This document shows, piece after piece, positions 54,852-60,995 of a stretch of 64,000 nucleotides of DNA (within the stretch, counting starts at the first letter, position 1; the number at the start of each line of letters is the position of its first letter). The stretch is from Mesotoga sp. Brook.08.105.5.1. GTDB taxonomy: Bacteria; Thermotogota; Thermotogae; Petrotogales; Kosmotogaceae. The stretch is from positions 1 to 64,000 of the forward strand of contig NZ_AYTW01000036.1 of NCBI RefSeq assembly GCF_002752635.1, given 5' to 3'. The position numbers were made by a program, and so were the translations under genes. Below the pieces are notes generated by a model. The model did not search any database and was not told the DNA's origin. It saw nothing but the letters and a program-made list of their open reading frames with translations.

Positions 54852-55394
54852 TTACCATCTGTAGGACCATAGGGTCGTGGAACTTGTGGAAACGGCATCC
54901 ACGTGTTTTTTGAGAGTCTCAATCTCTTCAGCGGTATCTATGAGTCCAGCGGCGACAATCGTTATGTCGGGTGCGTGTGCTCTGATCTTTGGGGCGATTT
55001 TCGCCGCAACAATTCCAGGGAGTATCTCAATATTTCTTATACCATTAGATACGATTTGCTGTATTCCTTTGTCAACGGCCCTCGAGTCAAGAACGAAGAA
55101 CCTCAACAAGCTCTGATTCAAACCAACGTTAACGGCTTGCTTAAAAATCCTTAGTTTAGCCGTGATTATCCCATCTACCCCGCTCTTCTTAAGGTAGATA
55201 ACGCTGTCTTCATCTCCAGAAAGTCCAGACACGAAATCGATATCAACAAATACCCTTTTGCCAGCAGATTTGAACTGGTCTATTCTCTCTTGAACTTCAA
55301 ACAAACCTCCATTGAGAAAAAAAACCGTCTCCGGTATAACGGCTTCCGGCCTCTCTTTTCTATCCCATAAAGCTGCAATGATTCCCTTAAGCAT
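54852..55394 (-). CDS. glpP: glycerol-3-phosphate-responsive antiterminator
   Basis: RNA-binding antiterminator of the GlpP family, 180 aa (Bacillus subtilis GlpP is about 190). It resembles a TIM-barrel: VFFLNGGLFEVQERIDQFKSAGKRVFVDIDFVSGLSGDEDSVIYL is the conserved N-terminal half, GVDGIITAKLRIFKQAVNVGL the middle, and IEILPGIVAAKI and IVAAGLIDTAEEIETLKKHVDAVSTSSTTLW the C-terminal phosphate-binding part. In Bacillus, GlpP with glycerol-3-phosphate lets RNA polymerase pass a leader terminator ahead of glpD. Here it is divergent from the glycerol-3-phosphate oxidoreductase operon, which has exactly such a leader. ATG with GGGAGG. Confidence 0.92.
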   Translation of the reverse strand: MLKGIIAALWDRKERPEAVIPETVFFLNGGLFEVQERIDQFKSAGKRVFVDIDFVSGLSGDEDSVIYLKKSGVDGIITAKLRIFKQAVNVGLNQSLLRFFVLDSRAVDKGIQQIVSNGIRNIEILPGIVAAKIAPKIRAHAPDITIVAAGLIDTAEEIETLKKHVDAVSTSSTTLWSYRW

Positions 55395-55487
55395 AGTAAA
55401 CCTCCCTTAATCGATGATACACCATGTTCTGTAGATCGCTTATGTGCTCTTTGCTTTTCAGGTATCCGTAATCTGAAAAAACATTTG

Positions 55488-55496
55488 TGATATAAT
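55488..55496 (+). promoter_or_regulatory. extended -10 promoter of the glycerol-3-phosphate operon
   Basis: TGATATAAT (TG at 55488-55489, TATAAT at 55491-55496); the -35 is not evident. Transcripts should begin near 55503, immediately before the antitermination leader. Confidence 0.8.
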
Positions 55497-55505
55497 TCGA
55501 GTAAA

Positions 55506-55556
55506 CGTGGTAGAGTTTATGAGAAAACCACGCCATAAGTTGATGGCGTGGTTTTC
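55506..55556 (+). promoter_or_regulatory. transcription antitermination leader, probable GlpP target
   Basis: A perfect 14-bp stem (arms 55523-55536 and 55543-55556, 6-base loop AAGTTG) whose 3' arm ends in TTTTC and is followed by TTATT makes an intrinsic terminator between promoter and ribosome site. Upstream, CGTGGT (55506-55511) can pair with ACCACG (55527-55532), which is part of the terminator's 5' arm, so the two structures exclude each other. The ribosome site GGAGGTG starts 6 bases after the hairpin. With glpP divergent next door, GlpP binding is the likely switch. I infer binding; the pairings are read directly. Confidence 0.85.
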
Positions 55557-55573
55557 TTATTGGAGGTGCCGGA

Positions 55574-57016
55574 ATGCAGGCGGTGGTTATTGGTGGTGGA
55601 GTTGTCGGTTCGCTAATTGCCCGAGAACTCACAAGATACAAAATTGAAGTCGTTCTGGTTGAGAAGTCCGAGGATATAGGTCAAGGCGTTACCAAGGCGA
55701 ATTCGGCGATTTTGCATGGTGGTTACGATGATCCGCCAGATACTCTAAGAGCGAAACTTTGTGCCGCCGGGAATTCGATGTTTACCAGGCTTTCTGAAGA
55801 GCTAAAGTTTCCTGTTAAGAGGACAGGGTCACTTGTGGTCGCCAGAGGCAGAGACGAACTGCCAAGACTTGAGGAGCTCCTTGAAAACGGCATCAGAAAT
55901 GGTGTGGAAGGACTCAGAATTGTTGAGAAGAGTGAACTGAAGAGTCTAGAACCATACATTTCTGATGAGTTCAACTTTGCACTTCTTTGCAGCAGTGCCG
56001 GTATTACCGAGCCATGGATGGTAGCTATCTCTTCATCGATAAACGTCTCTGAAAACGGAGGCAAAATAATCACAAGCGATGAGGTAGTGGGCGGTACTAT
56101 GAGAAATGGGAGGATTGAGAAGGTTCTTCTAAGATCGGGAAGAAAGCTAAGGGCTGATTTAGTGATAAACGCTGCGGGGGTATTCTTCGAGAGAGTTGCA
56201 TCAAGCTTCGGAGTTGATGTGCCTTCCGTTAAATTGAGAAAGGGAGAGTACATTCTTTTGGATAAGAAAGCAAGTTCGCTTGTAAAAAGGATTATCTTTC
56301 CACTCCCAACTGCCGAAGGGAAAGGAAGACTCGTTGTTCCAACGGTTGATGGAGGTGTTCTACTTGGTCCCACTTCTGTCGAGTTGCCGGGATTTACTCC
56401 TGAAGATGTAAGTACTACTTATGAGGGGCTGGTCTCTGTTAGAAATTCCGGGGAGTATCTGATTCCCGGAATAGACAATCCAGGCTGGTATGTCAAGTCC
56501 TTTGCCGGACTAAGACCGGAGACAGATCAGAAGGATTTCTACATAAGAAAGGCAGAAGAACTAGAGAACTTCATCACGGTTGGAGCCATCAGGTCTCCCG
56601 GATTAACTGCAGCACCGGCGATTGCAGAATATGTTGTGACTAGAATAGTCCCCGAAACAGGAATTCGCCTGGTCGAAAGAGATGATTTCGTTTCTAGCAT
56701 CAAAGAGAGAGAGAGAATAAAAGAGCTTTCGTTTGAGCGAGCATCACAACTCATTGACAAGGATCCCGCCTATGGAAGGATTGTATGCCAGTGCAACGAG
56801 GTATCTGAGACAGAGGTGATTCAGGCAATAAGAGATGGAGCGAGGACTGTGGATGGAATTAAGTTTAGAACAAGAGCTGGTTTTGGTAGATGTCAAGGCG
56901 GATTTTGCAGTTCAAGTATTGCCAGAATTCTGGCCAGAGAGCTGAAAAAAGACCTGTCGGAGATTAGACAGAACAATGAAAGAAGCTGGATAGTAAGCGA
57001 GAAGGTGAGACAATGA
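55574..57016 (+). CDS. FAD-dependent glycerol-3-phosphate dehydrogenase, GlpA-like with BFD domain
   Basis: Oxidises glycerol-3-phosphate to dihydroxyacetone phosphate, 480 aa. VVIGGGVVGSLIARELTRY is the FAD-binding Rossmann motif, and GVTKANSAILHGGYDD the DAO-family block. VKSFAGLRPETDQKDFYI and VGAIRSPGLTAAPAIAEYV hold the C-terminal flavin contacts. Residues about 395-455 are a BFD-like [2Fe-2S] domain (VCQCNEVSETEVIQAIRDG and GRCQGGFC). This architecture matches the anaerobic GlpA-type subunit of Thermotogota. The ATG has GGAGGTGCC and the gene sits behind the GlpP-type leader. It overlaps the next gene by 4 bases. Confidence 0.9.
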   Translation: MQAVVIGGGVVGSLIARELTRYKIEVVLVEKSEDIGQGVTKANSAILHGGYDDPPDTLRAKLCAAGNSMFTRLSEELKFPVKRTGSLVVARGRDELPRLEELLENGIRNGVEGLRIVEKSELKSLEPYISDEFNFALLCSSAGITEPWMVAISSSINVSENGGKIITSDEVVGGTMRNGRIEKVLLRSGRKLRADLVINAAGVFFERVASSFGVDVPSVKLRKGEYILLDKKASSLVKRIIFPLPTAEGKGRLVVPTVDGGVLLGPTSVELPGFTPEDVSTTYEGLVSVRNSGEYLIPGIDNPGWYVKSFAGLRPETDQKDFYIRKAEELENFITVGAIRSPGLTAAPAIAEYVVTRIVPETGIRLVERDDFVSSIKERERIKELSFERASQLIDKDPAYGRIVCQCNEVSETEVIQAIRDGARTVDGIKFRTRAGFGRCQGGFCSSSIARILARELKKDLSEIRQNNERSWIVSEKVRQ

Positions 57017-58251
57017 AGAGACTCATCACAGACGTACTTGTAATTGGCGGGGGAGCCGCAGGAATGGCCGGTGCCTTCAGCGCAGCGAAACAGGGTGTCA
57101 AAGTAACCCTGCTCGAAAGAGAGGCAGTAGTTGGCGGCGTCTTGAATCAGTGCATTCACAATGGTTTTGGACTTCAGTTTTATCATGAAGAACTTACTGG
57201 TCCGGAGTTTGCAGCTCGACTACAGAGTGAGATGAGTCAGGAAAGGGTAGATGTGATAGGTGAATCATATGTTCGGGAAATTGATGTCCGGAGGAAGGAA
57301 GCTTTGGTGTTGTCACCACAAGGTGCCTTCAAAATAGAGTCAAGGGCTCTCGTGATTTCGACCGGTGCAAGAGAGAGACCATTTGGGTCATTGCTGATAC
57401 AAGGAGATAGACCTTCTGGGGTTCTGCCAGCTGGACTGGCACAGAGATTTGTCAATCTGGAGAACTATCTGCCGTCAAGACGTGCAGTTGTACTTGGTTC
57501 GGGGGATATTGGGTTGATAATGGCCAGAAGACTAACCCTTGAGGGTGTCGAGGTTGTGGCAGTAGTTGAGCGAATGCCGTATCCAGGTGGGCTTACGCGA
57601 AACATTGTTCAGTGTCTAGAGGACTATGGTATCCCGCTTCTTCTGTCGACAACGGTTACTGGCATTTATGGCAACGGAAGGCTTGAGGAAGTTGAGATCT
57701 CAAGAGTCGATGAGAAATTCACGCCTGTTCCTGGCACCTCGAAGAAATTGAAGACAGACACGCTGATTCTATCGGCAGGATTGTTGCCACAGGTTGAGGA
57801 TTTCGATAATGATTTGATGATAGATCCTGTTAATCGAGGTTTCATCGTTTCCAATACCGGTGAAAGTAGCATAGAAGGTGTCTTCGCTGCAGGAAACAAT
57901 GTGGCTGTGTTTGACCTGGTTGATTATGTGGCAGCTGAGGGTTGGATAGCTGGCCGACATGCTGCTCTTTTCTCACTTGGCGAGAACACGTCAGGTGACC
58001 GAGTTCCGGTCATAAGAGGAGAAAACGTGGGAGTACTGGTTCCAAGCATTGTCGATATGGAAGAACACTTGAGATTGTACATAAGACTGAGGAAGCCCAT
58101 GGATGAGGGAAGAGTAGTACTAAAGGAGTTGAACTACGAAAAGGGTTTTTCTTACGGAGTTCCAAGTGAGATGATCCAAGTGGTCATAAACAAGGATAAG
58201 CTGGCTCCTCTCCTGGATGCAGGACAACTGACTGTAGAGGTGTTAACATGA
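57013..58251 (+). CDS. FAD/NAD(P)-dependent oxidoreductase of the glycerol-3-phosphate operon
   Basis: Pyridine nucleotide-disulfide oxidoreductase-like flavoprotein, 412 aa. The FAD site is VLVIGGGAAGMAGAFSAAKQG, followed by GGVLNQCIHNGFGLQFYHEE. A second nucleotide-binding motif is VVLGSGDIGLIMARRLTLEG (NAD). GVFAAGNNVAVFDLVDYVAAEG binds FAD at the C-terminus. With the GlpA-like protein upstream and the DUF1667 protein downstream it probably forms a complex that passes electrons from glycerol-3-phosphate to NAD or another carrier. Both junctions are 4-base overlaps (ATGA), showing tight coupling. Confidence 0.88.
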   Translation: MKRLITDVLVIGGGAAGMAGAFSAAKQGVKVTLLEREAVVGGVLNQCIHNGFGLQFYHEELTGPEFAARLQSEMSQERVDVIGESYVREIDVRRKEALVLSPQGAFKIESRALVISTGARERPFGSLLIQGDRPSGVLPAGLAQRFVNLENYLPSRRAVVLGSGDIGLIMARRLTLEGVEVVAVVERMPYPGGLTRNIVQCLEDYGIPLLLSTTVTGIYGNGRLEEVEISRVDEKFTPVPGTSKKLKTDTLILSAGLLPQVEDFDNDLMIDPVNRGFIVSNTGESSIEGVFAAGNNVAVFDLVDYVAAEGWIAGRHAALFSLGENTSGDRVPVIRGENVGVLVPSIVDMEEHLRLYIRLRKPMDEGRVVLKELNYEKGFSYGVPSEMIQVVINKDKLAPLLDAGQLTVEVLT

Positions 58252-58622
58252 AACGACATATTACCTGTGTGATCTGCCCCGTAGGTTGCAAGATATCTGT
58301 AAGAAAGAAGGATGAGAAATACGAAGTAACTGGTAACAAATGCCCAAGAGGTCAGGAATACGCACTCAATGAACTCGTAATGCCGAAACGAATACTTACG
58401 ACCAGCGTGAGAGTTTTGAACGGAGAACTCCCTCTTGCTTCAGCGAAGACCACAGGCCCAATTGACAGAGCCCTAATACTCGAAAAGATGAGCTTAATCA
58501 GAAGAATAGCCGTTGAGGCGCCGGTGAAGATAGGGGACGTTTTGATAGATGACATCGACGGTGAGGGAACTTCACTTGTCGCTACTCGACCAGTCGGAAG
58601 AATCGAAACCTCCAATCAGTAG
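58248..58622 (+). CDS. DUF1667 protein of the glycerol-3-phosphate operon
   Basis: A 124-aa cysteine-motif protein: CVICPVGCKISV and NKCPRGQEYALNE resemble a [4Fe-4S] ferredoxin-like CxxCPxGC...C site, followed by the conserved LTTSVRVLNGELPLASAKTTGPIDRA. DUF1667 proteins occur almost always in this three-gene arrangement, so an electron-transfer subunit role is plausible. The start overlaps the upstream stop by 4 bases. The tRNA-Asn promoter begins 11 bases after its stop. Confidence 0.9.
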   Translation: MKRHITCVICPVGCKISVRKKDEKYEVTGNKCPRGQEYALNELVMPKRILTTSVRVLNGELPLASAKTTGPIDRALILEKMSLIRRIAVEAPVKIGDVLIDDIDGEGTSLVATRPVGRIETSNQ

Positions 58623-58632
58623 CTTTGGCTAC

Positions 58633-58661
58633 TTGAAATAACTTTAGATTCGAGTTACAAT
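58633..58661 (+). promoter_or_regulatory. tRNA-Asn promoter
   Basis: TTGAAA (58633-58638), a 17-base spacer and TACAAT (58656-58661), with the tRNA starting 11 bases later. Near-consensus. Confidence 0.85.
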
Positions 58662-58672
58662 AATCAATGTGT

Positions 58673-58747
<75 letters not shown>

Positions 58748-58748
58748 G

Positions 58749-58772
58749 AACTCCCCCGTAAGGGGGAGTTTT
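58749..58772 (+). terminator. terminator of the tRNA-Asn gene
   Basis: AACTCCCCC, GTAA, GGGGGAGTT: a 9-bp perfect stem followed by TTC after its final TT, directly after the tRNA end. It ends right at the 3' end of the convergent asparagine synthetase-like gene. Confidence 0.85.
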
Positions 58773-58774
58773 CG

Positions 58775-59713
58775 TTATATCCAGCTCTGCCCTGGAACTT
58801 TCGGGAATAGCCTGGTTTTCAGGACGTTGTCAAGAGAGCATACATATCTGGCAAGTCTTTCGACTCCAATTCCACAACCCGCTGTTGGAATGAGTTCTCT
58901 CATTTCTGCTATCTCCATGTACCAGGCAAGTTCTTCGGGGTCAGTACCTTTGAATTCCATTCTGTTAATAATCCTTGGGTGTTCCCACTCTCTCTCTCCA
59001 CCAGACAAGGTCTCTCCGAATCCTTTTGGAAGAATCAAGTCCATGTCTTTGAGTGTCTTTCCATCATCAGACAGGAGGTCGTAGAACTCCCTCTCCCAAA
59101 TTGGGAAGTCTATCAACCAGAAGGGTTCAGTGAAGCTGGAGGACAGAACGGTTTCGAAGTCTTTTCCATACTGTTCGTAAGCATCCATGAACTTCACTTT
59201 TGCGAATGGTCGGGAGGGTACTAAAGGGTCTGAAGACAGATACTCCAGTTCCCTTCTACAGCTCTCTTTAATTGTTGTAATTACGCTGGCCAGCAGATCT
59301 TCAACAAGTAACATCACGTCATCTCTGGACGCGTTCTTGATTTCCAGATCGATCTGACTGAATTCGAAAAGATGTTTTCCCGACAGCGCCTTCTCAGAAG
59401 TCTCTAGTCTCACGTTAGGAGATACTATGAAAATCCTGTCAAATGACTTGCATGCCAACTGCTTGTGGAAAATCATAGACTGCGTTAGACGATACTCCTG
59501 ATCGTAATAATGAAACTTCGCGTTATGAACTTCATGGTTCAGTGGATCGGTTATCGGAGATACAACGGTGGGAAGAAGTTCCACAAAGCCTTTTCCCCGA
59601 AGGAAGTTGTTTGCTTCTCCCAGCAGTGCGGACTTAACTCTAACTGCCGATTTTACTAGTGGGTCGCTCAGGTGTTCCAGTATCCTTGTGCTTAGTCTCC
59701 CTGTGCTTTCCAT
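58775..59713 (-). CDS. archaeal-type asparagine synthetase (AS-AR), AsnRS-core paralog
   Basis: A class II tRNA synthetase catalytic core without the N-terminal anticodon-binding domain, 312 aa. LLPTVVSPITDPLNHEV, YRLTQSMIFHKQL (motif 2 region), IFIVSPNVRLE, LFEFSQIDLEI, LILPKGFGETLSGGEREWEH and TAGCGIGVERLARYV (motif 3) match my memory of the Pyrococcus abyssi enzyme that makes asparagine from aspartate, ATP and ammonia, itself derived from AsnRS. The lack of the OB-fold argues against tRNA charging. ATG 59713 has GGGGTGAGAG just upstream; a start at 59755 would fall inside the terminator hairpin. It is preceded by an Asn-rich leader peptide and attenuator and lies beside tRNA-Asn. Free-standing catalysis is inferred. 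Confidence 0.85.
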   Translation of the reverse strand: MESTGRLSTRILEHLSDPLVKSAVRVKSALLGEANNFLRGKGFVELLPTVVSPITDPLNHEVHNAKFHYYDQEYRLTQSMIFHKQLACKSFDRIFIVSPNVRLETSEKALSGKHLFEFSQIDLEIKNASRDDVMLLVEDLLASVITTIKESCRRELEYLSSDPLVPSRPFAKVKFMDAYEQYGKDFETVLSSSFTEPFWLIDFPIWEREFYDLLSDDGKTLKDMDLILPKGFGETLSGGEREWEHPRIINRMEFKGTDPEELAWYMEIAEMRELIPTAGCGIGVERLARYVCSLDNVLKTRLFPKVPGQSWI

Positions 59714-59728
59714 TCTCTCACCCCTTAT

Positions 59729-59762
59729 AAAAAAAGAAGGCCGATGGTTATCCATCGGCCTT
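59729..59762 (-). terminator. attenuator terminator before the asparagine synthetase-like gene
   Basis: Minus-strand AAGGCCGATGG, ATAA, CCATCGGCCTT: a perfect 11-bp stem followed by C and seven T (59735-59729). It ends 15 bases before the synthetase ATG at 59713 and 30 bases after the leader-peptide stop. Its 5' arm (GGCCGAT, 59760-59754) can instead pair with ATCGGTC of the leader (59805-59799). Confidence 0.92.
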
Positions 59763-59792
59763 TTAATCTTCTAAAAGCTACAAAAGCAAAGA

Positions 59793-59864
59793 TTAACTGA
59801 CCGATCCCGGCCAGGAATTATTATCGACTACTCTATTCCCATATAAAGACTCATTATGAACCAT
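59793..59864 (-). CDS. Asn-rich 23-aa leader peptide (attenuation)
   Basis: A 23-codon frame with AGGAGG (59877-59872) 7 bases before ATG 59864. Four residues are Asn, all AAT: codons 4, 10 and the adjacent codons 15 and 16, within VVDNNSWPGS near the end. Directly after the tandem Asn codons the RNA can fold TGGCCG (59813-59808) with CGGTCA (59803-59798), and the latter overlaps the strand that competes with the terminator. That is the classical order of a leader-peptide attenuator: control codons, 1:2 hairpin, 2:3 antiterminator, 3:4 terminator. The peptide's only likely role is to report Asn-tRNA supply. A second in-frame ATG at 59870 is too close to the ribosome site. Confidence 0.85.
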   Translation of the reverse strand: MVHNESLYGNRVVDNNSWPGSVS

Positions 59865-59886
59865 AATCATTCCTCCTGATTGTTTG

Positions 59887-59895
59887 ATTGTACCA
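59887..59895 (-). promoter_or_regulatory. promoter of the asparagine leader-synthetase unit
   Basis: Minus-strand TGGTACAAT, an extended -10; at 17-base spacing the -35 would be the weak TTTTCG. The predicted transcript start near 59880 places the ribosome site almost at the 5' end. Confidence 0.75.
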
Positions 59896-59945
59896 CCTGA
59901 AAAGTAACACGAAAAGCACGCTGTTTAAGATTTGTTGAAGTATCT

Positions 59946-59975
59946 TTGTTAAATAGCGCTCGATCGGTTTATAAT
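59946..59975 (+). promoter_or_regulatory. promoter giving a probably leaderless radical SAM mRNA
   Basis: TTGTTA (59946-59951), an 18-base spacer and TATAAT (59970-59975). The ATG of the next gene begins at 59982, 7 bases after the -10, where transcription should start. No ribosome site exists. Confidence 0.75.
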
Positions 59976-59981
59976 ATTAGC

Positions 59982-60995
59982 ATGAATATCATTCCGATTT
60001 TCGTTCCACATGAGGGTTGCAGAACGCGGTGTACTTTCTGTAATGAACATTCGGCTACGGGAGTAAGTAGACTTCCCGATGAAGCCGAGGTCCATGAAAC
60101 TGTCGAGAGATACCTTTCGTTTTTCAGGGATCCCCATAAGGCAGAACTGGCTTTCTATGGCGGCACCTTTTCAGGTGAAGGCCGTCAGCAAATGTACCTT
60201 GAAATTGCAGACAGATTATTCAAGAAAGGAATCATTGGAGGTATAAGATTCTCCACGTCGCCGGGACTGCTTACTGAAGAGACGATTAATCGTATGAGAT
60301 CTTACCCAATAACCTTTGTGGAATTAGGAGTTCAGTCATTCGACGACGATGTTCTGAGAGGGTGTCACAGAGATCATGGCGCAAACGAGATTTACGAAGC
60401 CGCTCGATTATTGAGAAAGAATGGAATTGATTACGGGATCCATTTGATGACAGGATTATCTGGAGATTGCGAGGCGAAGGACATGTTCTCGACAAAGGAA
60501 GCAATCAGAGTCGGTGCATCTTGTGTGAGGCTTCATCCAGTCGTTGTACTGAAAGGATCGATTCTCGAAGAAGAGTATCATCTTGGAGCATTCACGCCGA
60601 AAGGAATTGAAGAGTCACTTGAGATTCTATGGAAGATGTACCTTTTGCTTTTGCTGTCTGAAGTGAAAGTTAGTAGAGTAGGGATCTGTCTTTACGGAAG
60701 ACAGGTGGCAAATGTAGTTGCAGGTCCTTTTCACCCTGCTCTTGGGGAACTTGTCAGAGATAGGCTGATGTTTGAGATCTTAAGAGAGTTCTGCGTGCAG
60801 AATAATCGTCGCTCTCTTTGCCTTGATAGATCGAACAGCAAATGGTTCACAGGCCATAAGAAGGGAATTCTCGCAAGAGCATTTAGAGAGGGGATTTCAA
60901 TCTCCTTTGTCGAGAATGGAGAGGATGTCGATTTGCCTTTCTACATGAAGTCTATCGGGGAAAGGATTCTGGGGGGAGTCTATGCTCAAGCTTGA
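59982..60995 (+). CDS. radical SAM protein, Elp3/B12-type fold
   Basis: A [4Fe-4S] radical SAM enzyme, 337 aa. The cluster motif is GCRTRCTFCNEH (CxxxCxxC). ELAFYGGTFSGEG is the glycine-rich SAM-binding segment, followed by IRFSTSPGLLTEETINRM and VELGVQSFDDDVLRGCHRDH, characteristic of Elp3-like radical SAM proteins. The usual acetyltransferase domain is absent. ATG 59982 gives the conserved MNIIPIFVPHEGC N-terminus; the TTG at 59946 overlaps the -35 box, so it cannot be transcribed from this promoter. The 3' end overlaps smc by 14 bases. By memory this gene often precedes smc in Thermotogota. The substrate is unknown. Confidence 0.88.
   Translation: MNIIPIFVPHEGCRTRCTFCNEHSATGVSRLPDEAEVHETVERYLSFFRDPHKAELAFYGGTFSGEGRQQMYLEIADRLFKKGIIGGIRFSTSPGLLTEETINRMRSYPITFVELGVQSFDDDVLRGCHRDHGANEIYEAARLLRKNGIDYGIHLMTGLSGDCEAKDMFSTKEAIRVGASCVRLHPVVVLKGSILEEEYHLGAFTPKGIEESLEILWKMYLLLLLSEVKVSRVGICLYGRQVANVVAGPFHPALGELVRDRLMFEILREFCVQNNRRSLCLDRSNSKWFTGHKKGILARAFREGISISFVENGEDVDLPFYMKSIGERILGGVYAQA

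Noticed and set aside
58775-59755. Asparagine synthetase-like start at 59755
   Set aside because: It would place the attenuator terminator inside the coding region; ATG 59713 has a ribosome site and follows the U run.
59946-59981. Longer radical SAM protein from TTG 59946
   Set aside because: That codon lies on the -35 box and the added residues are not family-like.
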